Part shown: positions 53,104 through 62,366 of the stretch, one piece after another | Numbering within the stretch: position 1 is the first letter of the stretch | Layout of the letters: the number at the start of each line of letters is the position of its first letter | Source: Flavobacteriales bacterium | GTDB lineage: Bacteria > Bacteroidota > Bacteroidia > CAIKAF01 | DNA: 64,000 bases | NCBI GenBank assembly: GCA_018401695.1 | Contig: JAGYKD010000001.1 | Span: 1,032,016 to 1,096,015, forward strand | Reading direction: 5' to 3' | Program-made: the position numbers and the translations under genes | The notes under the pieces: generated by a model | The model's input: the letters and a program-made list of their open reading frames with translations, nothing else | Databases searched by the model: none | Told to the model about the DNA's origin: nothing

Positions 53104-54012
53104 TTATTCGTTATCGAGACTTACTCGACGTAATCGCTTTCTTGGCTCAATTTCGCTATCGTACACCTTTTTAACGCCATCTCCCATGGCAAGTTCAATG
53201 TCGCGAATGTTGCGTACCAGCCGAGCCATTCCTGCAGGCTCTACCGATGCGGCATGGTCGGTGCCCCACATGGCGCGATCTAAAGTAAAGTGACGCTCTA
53301 CAAAAGTGGCGCCCATAGCCACAGCAGCCTGAGTGGTAGCCAAGCCGGTTTCATGCCCTGAATAACCGATGGGAATACCGGGGTATTTCTCCATTAGGGT
53401 GTGAATCATGCGTAAGTTTAACTCCTCAGGAGGGCACGGATAGGCAGAGGTAGAATGCGCAATCATTAGATTGTCTAAACCCACATGCTTTACTGCCACT
53501 TCAATTTCGTGGGTGGTGCTCATGCCTGTACTTAGCATTAGTGGCCTACCGGTGCTGCGTACTTTGCTTAGCAAAGGCAAATCCGTAAGGCTGGCACTCG
53601 CCATTTTATACATTACCGGCTCAAATTGTTCCATAAAATCCACGGAGGGCTCGTCCCAACATGAAGCGAACCAATCGATGCCTTTGGACTTACAATAAGC
53701 GTCGATTTCTGAAAACTCATCCCGCTCGAATTCAATACGCTTTTTGTACTCGATATAAGTCATTTTGCCCCAAGGAGTATCCCTTTCTTTTTCCCATTGG
53801 TCTCTGGGAACGCAGATTTCCGGAGTTCTTTTTTGAAACTTAACGGCATCGCACCCGGCATCGACGGCAGCATCGATGAGTTTTTTGGCCATGGATACTT
53901 CGCCATTATGGTTGATGCCTATTTCGGCAATAACGTAGGACGGTTGCCCATCTCCAATGGACCGGTCTTTAGAAATTTTTACCACGCGTGGTTTCATAAG
54001 TTTTTGATTCAA
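53104..54012 (-). CDS. NeuB-family nonulosonate (sialic acid/KDN-type) synthase without SAF domain
   Basis: 302 aa; overlaps the upstream phosphatase by ATGA, which supports this start over an internal ATG at 53997. TIM-barrel NeuB motifs: YVIAEIGINHNGE, DAVKFQKRTPE, SCWDEPSVD, KMASASLTDLPLL, LSTGMSTTHEI, HSTSAYPCPPEELNL, GYSGHETG, ERHFTLDRAMWGTDHAASVE. It ends at EPRKRLRRVSLDNE, where normal NeuB (about 345 aa) continues into the SAF/antifreeze domain. Condenses PEP with a hexose or hexosamine (or its phosphate). The pairing with a KdsC-like phosphatase suggests a phosphorylated acceptor, as in the KDN-9-P synthase of Bacteroides. Confidence 0.85.
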   Translation of the reverse strand: MNQKLMKPRVVKISKDRSIGDGQPSYVIAEIGINHNGEVSMAKKLIDAAVDAGCDAVKFQKRTPEICVPRDQWEKERDTPWGKMTYIEYKKRIEFERDEFSEIDAYCKSKGIDWFASCWDEPSVDFMEQFEPVMYKMASASLTDLPLLSKVRSTGRPLMLSTGMSTTHEIEVAVKHVGLDNLMIAHSTSAYPCPPEELNLRMIHTLMEKYPGIPIGYSGHETGLATTQAAVAMGATFVERHFTLDRAMWGTDHAASVEPAGMARLVRNIRDIELAMGDGVKKVYDSEIEPRKRLRRVSLDNE

Positions 54013-54530
54013 CGTTGTTTTGCGAAAATAATGAGTTCTGCCACCTCTCTAAAGGCTCCTTGTCCTCCGGGAGTTAGGCATTGGTAGTCGGAAATTTCAG
54101 CGGCAATAGGCATAGCATCGCCTGGGCAGCAGCTGAGTCCTGCCAAGCTAAGGGCCTCTAAATCGTTGGTGTCGTCGCCAATGTAGGCTAACTCTTCAGG
54201 GGCCAGCTGTTCTTGTTCCAGCAAGGTTTTGAGCAATGCACCCTTGTTTTTGGCACCCAAAAACAAATGCGGCATTTGAAGTTTTTTTGCCCTTTGAGCC
54301 ACTGCTTGAGATTGTTCTCCGGTCATAATGCCCGATGCCACTCCCACCAGCTCTCTTAAACGCTCCACGCCCATGCCGTCGCGTATAGAGAAACGCTTCA
54401 TTAGTTCTCCTTCCGAACCAACATACACACCGGTATCGGTGAGTACTCCGTCGCAATCGGTAATGAGGAGTTTTATTCGGCCGGCTTTCTCCAAAATGGG
54501 TGTCGGCACTTGAGCGAAATGAGGAAACAT
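54009..54530 (-). CDS. KdsC-like HAD phosphatase, probably nonulosonate-9-phosphate phosphatase
   Basis: 173 aa from the ATG at 54530; the in-frame extension to 54581 would run into the M13 gene. C0-type HAD without cap: LLITDCDGVLTDTG (nucleophile Asp), the IRDGMGV region, ASGIMTGEQ, AYIGDDTNDLEAL, and PGGQGAFREVAELI at the end. KdsC-like by fold, but the overlapping NeuB-like gene makes a nine-carbon sugar phosphate a better substrate guess than KDO-8-P. The Bacteroides BT1713/BT1714 pair is the model. Confidence 0.83.
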   Translation of the reverse strand: MFPHFAQVPTPILEKAGRIKLLITDCDGVLTDTGVYVGSEGELMKRFSIRDGMGVERLRELVGVASGIMTGEQSQAVAQRAKKLQMPHLFLGAKNKGALLKTLLEQEQLAPEELAYIGDDTNDLEALSLAGLSCCPGDAMPIAAEISDYQCLTPGGQGAFREVAELIIFAKQR

Positions 54531-54558
54531 TGCTGCAAATGTAAGGAATCCCTGAATT

Positions 54559-56607
54559 TTACCACATAGTGCAGCGTGCACTGTCGGGCAACCAAAGTTT
54601 ATGACCTTCTTTTACGTTAAAGGCTTCGTAAAAGGCCGGGAAATTGGAGAGTACCCCAATCACTCTATATTTCCCAGGGGAGTGAGGGTCTGTATACAAT
54701 TTCTGCTCCAAATAGGCTTCTTTGTCGTGGCCTCGCCAAATTTGGGCAAAGCTTAAAAAGAACCGTTGCTCCGGGCTAAAGCCTTCTATAGGTTCTGTGG
54801 ATTTGGCTTTATTGCTAATTTTAAAGGCATCCCAAGCAATAAGCATTCCTCCTAAGTCGGCAATGTTTTCGCCTTGGGTCAACTCTCCATTGATGAATAC
54901 TCCGGGCAAAGGCTCGTACCCGTTGTAGTGTTGCACAAACCGAGAGGCTTTGGCATTGAACCTTTGCTCATCGGCCTTGGTCCACCAAGACCTTAGGTTG
55001 CCTTCGGCATCAAATTGGCGGCCTTGGTCGTCAAAACCATGGGTTAATTCGTGACCAATAACCATGCCGATACCCCCATAATTCAAGGCATCGTCCCCTT
55101 CGGCAAAAAAGAAGGGAGGCTGTAAAATGGCCGCAGGAAACACAATTTCGTTAAGGGTGGGATTGTAATAGGCATTTACGGTTTGTGGCCCCATAAACCA
55201 CTCTCTCCGATCCACTTCTTGGCCCAACTTTTTGGCCATCCGGTCAAATTCAAAGGCATAAGCGGTTTGATAATTTAAGACCAAATGTTGTTCTTTTAAC
55301 TCCAGTCCATCATAGCTCCTCCACTGGTCTGGATAGCCGATTTTAACCATCATTTTGTCCAGCTTTTCCAGGGCTGCGACACGGGTTGTATCTCCCATCC
55401 AATCTAAGCTGCTCAGTCGGTTGCCAAGGGCCTTTTTTAGGTTTTCTACCAAGGCTAAGGCCCGGCTTTTGGCTTGCTCGTCAAAATGTTTTTTTACGTA
55501 CTCTTGGCCCAGCAAGTCCCGCAGCAACTCGTCCGATACGCTCACCATACGCTGCCACCGCGGCTCCATTTCTGTTTTGCCGCTCAACTCGGTGCCGTAA
55601 AAGGCAAAACGGAGCGTTTCGGCTTCCGGGTGTAAATATTTGGCAAAGCTATTGGCGGTATGAAACCTTAAATAATCCGTCCAGGTTTCTGCCGGAAGCA
55701 CTTCCATAAGCTTGTTGAGCTGCTCCATGAACTTGGGCTGACCCAACACTACGCTGTCGGTATTAAGATGTAGCCGCCTAAATAAAGTGGTCCAGTCCAA
55801 CTGTGGATAGTCTTGGTTAAGGTCGTTTAAGGATTTTGGGTGATAGCTGGCATAGGGGTCACGCAATTCCTCTAGGGTCATGCTGGCCTTGGCCAAGGTC
55901 ATCTCTAGTTCATAAATATTTTTGCCGGCCAATTGGGCTTTTTCCATGGACATGCCCGTGGATACCAATAAGTCAATCTGGTATTTTTTATATGCGGCAC
56001 GCACTTTTTCGGCGCGCTCCCCTGCTCTAAAATAATAGTCGCGATCGGGCAATCCCAATCCCGCCTGGTTTACATACAAAACATAGCGATCTGCTTTTTT
56101 GAGGTCTTGGTATACATACATGGAAATTGGAGCAGAACCGCCGTTTCGGAGAAGGCTTGCAAAACGTTGTCCCCGTTCCCGGGGCTCGTTGGTCCAGGTT
56201 ATTTCGGCAAACAAGCTTTGGAGGGGAGTCCAAGCGGCTTGGGCAATGCCTGCGGAGTCCATGGCGGAGTTCCAAAACAAGCCCAACAGCCGGGCTGGCG
56301 AGCCCTCGGCAGCTTGAGAAGTCGCAGCCTCTTCGTGGATTCCCTTTAAGGCCGCAAGGCTTTGCTCCCGAAGCTCATAAAAGGCTCCCCATGAGCTTTT
56401 TGAGGCGGGAATGGGATGGTTGTCAATCCACCTTTGGTTTACAAATTCAAAAAACGCATCTTGAGGGGCGTAATTGCTGTCTAAAAGTGAAACGTCGATG
56501 GCCTCAGCGGCTTGAGCTTGTTGCATAGATGGAGCATTGGGATTGCCACAGGCCGAAATAATCAAACCAAGGGCGGGAAACAAAAGATAAGGTAGCGGTG
56601 CTCGCAT
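54559..56607 (-). CDS. M13 (neprilysin-like) zinc metallopeptidase, lipoprotein
   Basis: 682 aa. Lipobox LIISAC gives a predicted lipidated Cys20. M13_N domain, then the catalytic domain: NAYYNPTLNEIVFPAAILQP, the zinc motif HELTHGFDDQGR, the third ligand in GENIADLGG, and the terminal CTMW, which is typical of M13 enzymes. Expected at the outer or inner membrane facing the periplasm, cutting small peptides. Its stop is 28 bp before the phosphatase start. Confidence 0.93.
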   Translation of the reverse strand: MRAPLPYLLFPALGLIISACGNPNAPSMQQAQAAEAIDVSLLDSNYAPQDAFFEFVNQRWIDNHPIPASKSSWGAFYELREQSLAALKGIHEEAATSQAAEGSPARLLGLFWNSAMDSAGIAQAAWTPLQSLFAEITWTNEPRERGQRFASLLRNGGSAPISMYVYQDLKKADRYVLYVNQAGLGLPDRDYYFRAGERAEKVRAAYKKYQIDLLVSTGMSMEKAQLAGKNIYELEMTLAKASMTLEELRDPYASYHPKSLNDLNQDYPQLDWTTLFRRLHLNTDSVVLGQPKFMEQLNKLMEVLPAETWTDYLRFHTANSFAKYLHPEAETLRFAFYGTELSGKTEMEPRWQRMVSVSDELLRDLLGQEYVKKHFDEQAKSRALALVENLKKALGNRLSSLDWMGDTTRVAALEKLDKMMVKIGYPDQWRSYDGLELKEQHLVLNYQTAYAFEFDRMAKKLGQEVDRREWFMGPQTVNAYYNPTLNEIVFPAAILQPPFFFAEGDDALNYGGIGMVIGHELTHGFDDQGRQFDAEGNLRSWWTKADEQRFNAKASRFVQHYNGYEPLPGVFINGELTQGENIADLGGMLIAWDAFKISNKAKSTEPIEGFSPEQRFFLSFAQIWRGHDKEAYLEQKLYTDPHSPGKYRVIGVLSNFPAFYEAFNVKEGHKLWLPDSARCTMW

Positions 56608-56686
56608 GGACTAAATTTTGCATAAAATTAGCTAAGCCAAGCGAGGCCTAGAACTAAAGGACGGTAAAAAAGGTTAATGGGGCTTT

Positions 56687-56829
56687 TGGCCGGCAATTCC
56701 GGCTGCTTGCTGCAAGTCCTCGTCTTGCCTCTAAGAGAGGCGGGGCTTGCGGGGGCTATCGCCTCCACAGCCCACGCCTCTCTAAGAGGCAAGCCTGTGG
56801 GCTTTTCGCAGCATCCGGGCCGGAGGGCC
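56687..56829 (+). repeat. GC-rich hairpin element R8
   Basis: Left end GGCCGGCAATTCCGGCTGCT, then TGCTGCAAGTCCTCG; right end GGGCTTTTCGCAGCATCCGG. The arms CTTGCCTCTAAGAGAGGCG and CGCCTCTCTAAGAGGCAAG are a near-perfect inverted pair around a short apex. Shares the TGCAAGTCC and GGGCTTT-CG-GCATCC blocks with R1, R2 and R9, while the arms are private. Confidence 0.78.
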
Positions 56830-56862
56830 ACTTAGGTAAATGATGAATGATGAAGTAAAGAC

Positions 56863-56957
56863 GGGATGCCTCCTGTCTCTTGGGATGCCTCCTGTCTCTC
56901 GGGATGCCTCCCGTCTCTCGGGATGCCTCCCGTCTCTCAGGATGCCTCCCGTCTCCA
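56863..56957 (+). repeat. Minisatellite, five copies of a 19-bp unit
   Basis: Unit GGGATGCCTCCYGTCTCTY, five direct copies with one to four substitutions in the outer ones, no spacers. The unit includes GGATGCCTCC, possibly grown from a hairpin-element end (GCATCC). It lies between R8 and R9. Confidence 0.85.
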
Positions 56958-57030
56958 TAGGTATTCCCAGTTTCCATAAATATCCTCCGCCTCCCTTCGG
57001 GCGCCAAACTTTCTTATTTAAGAAGATTTC

Positions 57031-57114
57031 CGCGTGAGGGATAGCAGCGGAAAGCCCACAGCGAGGAACGAGCGAGGACTTGCAGCGGATAGCCCGACCC
57101 GGAGGGGCACGCCC
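57031..57114 (-). repeat. Hairpin element R9 (short form)
   Basis: Minus strand: GGGCTATCCGCTGCAAGTCC, then TCG; short arms CGCTCG/CGAG-type around TTCC; then GGGCTTTCCGCTGCTATCCC. It shows the two conserved termini almost without arms, so it is the clearest view of the constant part of the family. Confidence 0.7.
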
Positions 57115-57231
57115 AAAACCATTTTGAAATTATTGTGGAGGACCGTTTTCCTGACCATGTGGTCTTGAAACTTGAGTAGACGTTCAAACCGGAGGGCCCG
57201 GCATGTCCAACAGCGCTGATATAATCCAAAC

Positions 57232-57262
57232 TTTGATTTCTCAAAATCTATTATTACATTTG
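57232..57262 (+). promoter_or_regulatory. Promoter of the rimP-nusA-infB operon
   Basis: TTTG at 57232-57235, 19-bp spacer, TACATTTG at 57255-57262: an exact match to the Bacteroidota -33/-7 pattern. Predicted start near 57269, about 54 nt before the rimP ATG. Confidence 0.7.
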
Positions 57263-57287
57263 CAGAACATTTTTTCGAAACATCGGA

Positions 57288-57316
57288 AAAGGGGCCAAGC
57301 GCCCCTTTCTTTTTTG
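57288..57316 (+). terminator. Leader terminator (possible attenuator) before rimP
   Basis: AAAGGGGC, loop CAAGC, GCCCCTTT, then CTTTTTTG: a perfect 8-bp stem with a U-tract, lying between the promoter and the rimP ATG (57323). Being downstream of the promoter, it would stop the operon's own transcript unless read through, as in attenuation. Confidence 0.65.
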
Positions 57317-57322
57317 CCAAAT

Positions 57323-57790
57323 ATGTCGGTAGAACATCTCATAAAAGAAATTTTGGAACCCCTTTTGGAGAGGCACAAGCTGGTGTTGGTGGAGTTGAAT
57401 TTGCCGGCGGAGCATCGTGCTGAAATTTACGTTGACGGCTCAGAGAATGTGTCGGTAGAAACCTGTGCTGCCTTGACCCGGGCCCTGCGCGAAAAGAGTG
57501 GGGAGGCCTTAGATGCTTGGCAAATCACCGTAAGCTCTCCGGGTTTGGATCGGCCTTTTAGGCATCCGGTGCAGTTTGAAAAAAACCTGGGCAAATCGGT
57601 AGAGGTAGTGTTGCTCGAAGGGCAAAAGTTGGAAGGTTTGCTTTTGGCTTGGGATCAAGAGAGCCTTACTTTAGACCTGTTTGCTAAGGCCAAAGGCAAA
57701 TCAGGTGCCAAGCCGCCCCTTGCCGGTGAGCAAAGGCGTTTAGGCCTTAATGCATTGAAATCCGTTAAGAAAGCGATATATTTTTCATAA
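57323..57790 (+). CDS. rimP: Ribosome maturation factor RimP
   Basis: 155 aa from the ATG at 57323, the normal family length; the longer in-frame reading from 57203 would run through the promoter and leader terminator. Conserved AEIYVDG, VSSPGLDRPFRHPVQFEKNL and VEVVLLEG. Helps 30S subunit maturation. First gene of the rimP-nusA-infB operon; nusA follows after 22 bp. Confidence 0.93.
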   Translation: MSVEHLIKEILEPLLERHKLVLVELNLPAEHRAEIYVDGSENVSVETCAALTRALREKSGEALDAWQITVSSPGLDRPFRHPVQFEKNLGKSVEVVLLEGQKLEGLLLAWDQESLTLDLFAKAKGKSGAKPPLAGEQRRLGLNALKSVKKAIYFS

Positions 57791-57812
57791 TATGAATATC
57801 ATTCTATAAACC

Positions 57813-59051
57813 ATGGACAGCATATCTCTCATAGACTCCTTTGCTGACTTTAAAGAGCAGAAGAACATCGACCGGGTGACCATGATGAACATCCTGGAAG
57901 AGGTGATTCGGAATATGATTGTCAAAAAGTACGGCGAGGTCGACAACTTCGACATCATTATTAATGTGGATAAGGGCGACTTGGAAATTTGGCAGAACCG
58001 GGAAATTGTGGAAGACGGAGCGGTGGAAGACCCCATAGGTCAAATAGCATACTCCGAGGCTGTTAAAATTGAACCGGATTTTGAAATTGGTGAAGAAGTA
58101 GCCACAGAGGTAAAGTTCATGGATTTTGGTCGCCGTGCCATTATGGCCATGAAGCAAAACCTTAACTCGCGCATCAACGATTTGGAAAAAGATGCGGTGT
58201 ACAAGAAGTATAAAGACAGAGTAGGAGAGATTATTTCGGGCGAGGTGTACCAAATTTGGCGCAAAGAGCTTTTGGTACTGGACGACGAAGGCAATGAGTT
58301 GGTGCTTCCCAAACAAGAAATGATTCCATCGGATTTCTATAAAAAGGGCGAAGCCTTGCGTGCTGTGGTATTGAAGGTGGATATGCGGAACAACAATCCG
58401 GCTATTATTTTAAGCCGTACGGCTCCCGAGTTTTTAGAAAAGCTGTTTGAGCAAGAAGTGCCGGAGGTGTTTGATGGTTTGATAACCATTCACAAGATTG
58501 TTCGCATTCCCGGCGAACGTGCCAAGGTGGCGGTAGAGTCTTTTGACGACAGGATTGACCCCGTAGGGGCTTGTGTGGGGATGAAAGGTAGTCGGATTCA
58601 TGGCATTGTGCGGGAGTTGAGAAACGAAAACATAGATGTTATTAACTATACCAACAATACCCAGCTGTTTATTCAGCGGGCTTTGAGCCCTGCCAAGGTG
58701 GTGAGCATTAATTTAGATGAAGAAAGCCACCGTGCTAGGGTATACCTAAAACCGGACCAGGTAAGCTTGGCCATTGGAAAAGGGGGATTAAACATTAAGT
58801 TGGCCAGCCGATTAACCGAATATGAGATTGATGTGTACCGCGACGATGAGCCGGACGTGGAAGATGTTGCTTTGGACGATTTCCGCGACGAAATCGAAGA
58901 TTGGATCATCGACGCCCTCAAAGGCATCGGTTGCGACACCGCCAAATCAGTCCTTGAAATAGGCGCAGAAGACTTGGCTTCGCGCACAGATTTAGAAATA
59001 GAAACCGTAAATGAGGTGTTGGAGGTTCTGCGTGCTGAATTCGAAGAATAA
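57813..59051 (+). CDS. nusA: Transcription termination/antitermination factor NusA
   Basis: 412 aa. N-terminal RNA polymerase-binding domain (about 1-125), S1 domain (about 130-200, SGEVYQIWRKELLVL), KH1 and KH2 (about 230-345; RIPGERAKVAVES, CVGMKGSRIHGIVREL, SLAIGKGGLNIKLASRLT). A short acidic C-terminal region resembling a helix-hairpin-helix/AR remnant follows. Second gene of the operon; its product could act on the leader terminator in front of rimP. Confidence 0.95.
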   Translation: MDSISLIDSFADFKEQKNIDRVTMMNILEEVIRNMIVKKYGEVDNFDIIINVDKGDLEIWQNREIVEDGAVEDPIGQIAYSEAVKIEPDFEIGEEVATEVKFMDFGRRAIMAMKQNLNSRINDLEKDAVYKKYKDRVGEIISGEVYQIWRKELLVLDDEGNELVLPKQEMIPSDFYKKGEALRAVVLKVDMRNNNPAIILSRTAPEFLEKLFEQEVPEVFDGLITIHKIVRIPGERAKVAVESFDDRIDPVGACVGMKGSRIHGIVRELRNENIDVINYTNNTQLFIQRALSPAKVVSINLDEESHRARVYLKPDQVSLAIGKGGLNIKLASRLTEYEIDVYRDDEPDVEDVALDDFRDEIEDWIIDALKGIGCDTAKSVLEIGAEDLASRTDLEIETVNEVLEVLRAEFEE

Positions 59052-59126
59052 GCATTTAGTTGATTTATCCATACCTTTGCCCTATAGGAAGGGCAACCCG
59101 CGGAAAAGACCTGATCAAAACAACGT

Positions 59127-62100
59127 ATGTCAGAAGAAAAAACGCTGAGGCTAAATAAAGTTGCAAAAGAACTCAACGTTGGTATGTCCACGCTGGTGGA
59201 AACCTTGGCCAAAAACGGCCATGACGTAAAACCCAGCCCCAATACCAAAATTGGACAAGACCTCTATGTGCTCTTGCTTAAAGAACACCAAACCGACCAA
59301 CAGGTTAAGGAAAAGTCCCGACAAATGGGTTCCATTTCGGTGCCTAAATCCAGCGTTACCATTCAAGACAAGAAAAAGGAAGAAGAAGAGGAGCCCTCTG
59401 ACGATGGAGGTGCCGAAATTCTAATTAAGGATACCTCTTTAACTGCTGAAGAGGAAGCCGTTTCTCCTGAAACACAGTCGCGGCAACATGTGGCTAAAGC
59501 CCCCGAACCAAAAATTTCCGAGGAGCCGGCCAAAGAAGCTCCCAAAGAGGAAGCCCCAATCGCCGAAGCTCCTACAACCGAAGCTCCAACAACCGAAGCT
59601 CCAACAACCGAAGCTCCAACAACCGAAGCTCCAACAACCGAAGCTCCCATAGTCGAAGCTCCCATAGCCGAAGCTCCCACAGCCGAAATTCCTACGGCCG
59701 AACCTCCCAAAGAAGAGTCTCCCAAGGAGGAAACTCCTGCAGAGGAAAGCCAAAGGTCTGCGGGAGGTCTTAAAGTTCTTGGGAAAATAGAGCTGCCGGA
59801 ACGTCATGCAAAGGGAAAAGTCGCCAAAAAAGCCGAGCCCAAAGCCCAACAGAAGCAGGAGAAACCCCAAGCCAAAGCCAAAGAAGGCGCCCCTTTGCCT
59901 AAGACCGAAGAACGCCCAAGCCCTGAGGTGGAACCCCGGGCTGCTAAAATAGAAGAGTCTGCGAACGAAAAGGCCTTGGAAGCTCAAGCCCCAACTACCG
60001 GCAAGCAAACGGTCTCTGAAGAATTAACAGAAAAAGACAAAGCTGCGGAAGGGGAAACCAAGCCGGCCAACGCCGATTTGGAAGAAAAGAAAACATCCGA
60101 AGAGGTTATCCGTGCTAAAGTAAACCGACTGGAAGGACCTACTGTGGTCGGAAAAATTGAACTGCCCAAAGAAGCGCCTAAAAAGGACGCCGGAGAGCGG
60201 AAGAAGCGAAAGCGTATACCCAAAGAGCTTAATAAACGCGTCCCCCCCGCGGGAGGCCAGAGCCAAACCCAAAGTCAAGGTGCTGCCAAAAAGGGCGCCG
60301 GACGTGGACGTCGCCGCGATGTGCGCCCCGATGTAAAAGTGGAGCTTACGGAGGAAGAAATCCAAAAGCAAATTAAGGAAACACTGGCGCGTTTGAGTGA
60401 ACGCGGAAAGTCAAAAGCGGTAAAATTCCGCCGGCAAAAACGCGAAGGTATACGCGAAAAGCTGCAATCCGAAGCCGAAGAAGTAGAGCGCGAAAAGAAA
60501 GTGCTCAAGGTTACCGAGTTTGTTTCGGCCAACGAACTTTCTCAGATGATGGAAGTGCCCGTTACAGATATTATTTCGGCTTGCATGAGCTTGGGCTTGT
60601 TTGTTTCCATAAACCAACGTCTTGATGCTGAAACTATTTCTATTATTTCGGAGGAATTTGGTTATGAAGTGAACTTTGTTTCTGCGGATATTCAGGAAGC
60701 TATTGACGAAGAGGAAGAGGACAAAGAGGAAGACTTGGAATTTAGACCTCCTATTGTAACCGTTATGGGTCACGTAGACCATGGTAAAACTTCTTTGCTC
60801 GACTACGTCCGTAAAGCCAATGTAATTGCCGGAGAAGCCGGTGGAATTACACAGCACATCGGTGCCTATGGCGTGCAACTCGAAAACGGTAAGCAAATTA
60901 CCTTTATCGACACCCCTGGTCACGAGGCCTTTACCGCTATGCGGGCTCGTGGAGCGCAAATTACCGATGTGGCTATAATTGTGATTGCCGCCGATGATTC
61001 CGTAATGCCTCAAACGGTGGAGGCTATTAATCACGCCAAAGCGGCAGGGGTTCCCATCGTCTTTGCGATCAACAAAATCGATAAGGACGGCGCCAATCCA
61101 GACAAAATACGGGAAGCTTTGGCCAATATGAACTATTTGGTAGAGGAATGGGGCGGAAAATACCAGTGCCAGGAAATTTCGGCCAAAAAGGGCTTGAACA
61201 TAACCGATTTACTAGACAAGGTGTTGTTGGAGTCCGAAATGCTCGAACTTAAAGCCAATCCGAAGCGCAGAGCTATTGGGGTAACCATAGAAGCACAGCT
61301 CGATAAAGGACGTGGCTACGTGTGTACCCTATTGGTGCAGAACGGAAGCTTGTCTATTGGTGATGTAGTACTTGCCGGTCCTTACAGCGGTAGAGTCAAA
61401 GCTTTGTACAACGAGCGTGGTGTTTCGGTAAAAACCGCAGGCCCGGCCATGCCGGTGCGCATGTTGGGACTTAGCGGTGCCCCTCAAGCCGGAGACAAGT
61501 TCCATGTAATGGACGATGAGCGAGAGGCTCGTGAAATTGCCACTAAACGTCAGCAACTACAAAGGGAGCAAGGCATCCGGAGCCGCAAACACATTACCCT
61601 GGACGAAATTGGTCGCCGTATTGCTATTGGAGACTTCCAGCAATTGAACGTGATTATCAAAGCCGATACCGACGGTTCTGCCGAGGCTTTGACCGACTCT
61701 TTGCTGAAGTTGAGCACGGAAAGCATACAAGTAAATATTATACACAAATCGGTAGGCGCCATTTCGGAAAGCGACGTAATGTTGGCTTCTGCATCCGATG
61801 CCATTATTATTGGTTTCCAGGTGCGTCCTTCTGCCAACGTGCGCAAACTTGCTGATGCAGAAGAAATTGACATCCGCACGTATTCGGTAATATACCAAGC
61901 CATTGAAGAGGTAAAAGCGGCCATGGAAGGAATGCTTGCTCCTACTTTAGAAGAGCAAGTAACCGCCAACGTAGAAGTGCGCGATGTCTTTAGCATTACT
62001 AAAGTGGGTACCGTAGCGGGATGTTATGTGTTGGATGGAAAAATTCAGCGCAACAACAAGGTGCGGGTTATTCGCGATGGTATTGTGGTGCACACGGGCA

Positions 62101-62249
62101 AGCTGAGCAGTCTAAAACGCTTTAAAGACGACGTGAAAGAAGTGGCTACGGGCTACGAGTGCGGCTTAACGGTAGAGAAATTCAACGACATACAGTTGGG
62201 TGATATCATTGAATCTTTTGAAGAGGTAGAGGTTAAGCGTAAGCTGTAG
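59127..62249 (+). CDS. infB: Translation initiation factor IF-2
   Basis: 1040 aa. N-terminal IF2N-type helical domain ([20 protein letters not shown]). Then a long low-complexity region (about 65-450) with tandem EAPTT pentapeptides at 147-191. The GTPase domain starts near residue 545: G1 [17 protein letters not shown]3 [16 protein letters not shown]4 NKID. Domains II-IV follow, with the C-terminal fMet-tRNA-binding domain near [14 protein letters not shown]. Last gene of the operon, 75 bp after nusA. Confidence 0.96.
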   Translation: MSEEKTLRLNKVAKELNVGMSTLVETLAKNGHDVKPSPNTKIGQDLYVLLLKEHQTDQQVKEKSRQMGSISVPKSSVTIQDKKKEEEEEPSDDGGAEILIKDTSLTAEEEAVSPETQSRQHVAKAPEPKISEEPAKEAPKEEAPIAEAPTTEAPTTEAPTTEAPTTEAPTTEAPIVEAPIAEAPTAEIPTAEPPKEESPKEETPAEESQRSAGGLKVLGKIELPERHAKGKVAKKAEPKAQQKQEKPQAKAKEGAPLPKTEERPSPEVEPRAAKIEESANEKALEAQAPTTGKQTVSEELTEKDKAAEGETKPANADLEEKKTSEEVIRAKVNRLEGPTVVGKIELPKEAPKKDAGERKKRKRIPKELNKRVPPAGGQSQTQSQGAAKKGAGRGRRRDVRPDVKVELTEEEIQKQIKETLARLSERGKSKAVKFRRQKREGIREKLQSEAEEVEREKKVLKVTEFVSANELSQMMEVPVTDIISACMSLGLFVSINQRLDAETISIISEEFGYEVNFVSADIQEAIDEEEEDKEEDLEFRPPIVTVMGHVDHGKTSLLDYVRKANVIAGEAGGITQHIGAYGVQLENGKQITFIDTPGHEAFTAMRARGAQITDVAIIVIAADDSVMPQTVEAINHAKAAGVPIVFAINKIDKDGANPDKIREALANMNYLVEEWGGKYQCQEISAKKGLNITDLLDKVLLESEMLELKANPKRRAIGVTIEAQLDKGRGYVCTLLVQNGSLSIGDVVLAGPYSGRVKALYNERGVSVKTAGPAMPVRMLGLSGAPQAGDKFHVMDDEREAREIATKRQQLQREQGIRSRKHITLDEIGRRIAIGDFQQLNVIIKADTDGSAEALTDSLLKLSTESIQVNIIHKSVGAISESDVMLASASDAIIIGFQVRPSANVRKLADAEEIDIRTYSVIYQAIEEVKAAMEGMLAPTLEEQVTANVEVRDVFSITKVGTVAGCYVLDGKIQRNNKVRVIRDGIVVHTGKLSSLKRFKDDVKEVATGYECGLTVEKFNDIQLGDIIESFEEVEVKRKL
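59565..59699 (+). repeat. In-frame 15-bp tandem repeat in infB
   Basis: Nine copies of GAAGCTCCAACAACC and variants, encoding [20 protein letters not shown] and EIPTA. Four central copies are identical at the DNA level, so copy number may change by slippage without breaking the frame. Confidence 0.88.
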
Positions 62250-62293
62250 ATGAATTGGTGATTTGGGTGGGGGTGTAGGTTAGCTTAGGTTTT

Positions 62294-62362
62294 CACCACA
62301 GATTTGTGGGGGCACCATAGATTTGTGGGGGCACCACAGATTGGCACGGATTCACACAGATT
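62294..62362 (+). repeat. CACAGATT repeat tract, downstream side of the GxxExxY gene
   Basis: CACCACAGATTTGTGGGGG twice (one base different), then CACCACAGATTGGCACGGATTC-ACACAGATT. It shares the ACCACAGATT core with the larger tract at 62878-63068, on the other side of the GxxExxY gene. It lies between infB and that gene's stop codon. Confidence 0.75.
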
Positions 62363-62366
62363 ATTG

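Larger units (their letters stand above)
56608..57231. other. Gene-free, repeat-rich stretch before rimP
   Basis: Contains hairpin elements R8 and R9 and a 19-bp minisatellite, listed separately. Between R9 and the rimP promoter, about 57119-57180 reads HFEIIVEDRFPDHVVLKLE then stop, which could be the tail of a lost gene; too short to identify. Confidence 0.6.

Noticed and set aside
54009-54530. Naming the HAD phosphatase kdsC
   Set aside because: The fold is KdsC-like, but it overlaps a NeuB-type synthase, not KDO genes, so a nonulosonate phosphate is the better guess.
56863-56957. Possible small CRISPR array
   Set aside because: Five contiguous 19-bp units with no spacers: a minisatellite.
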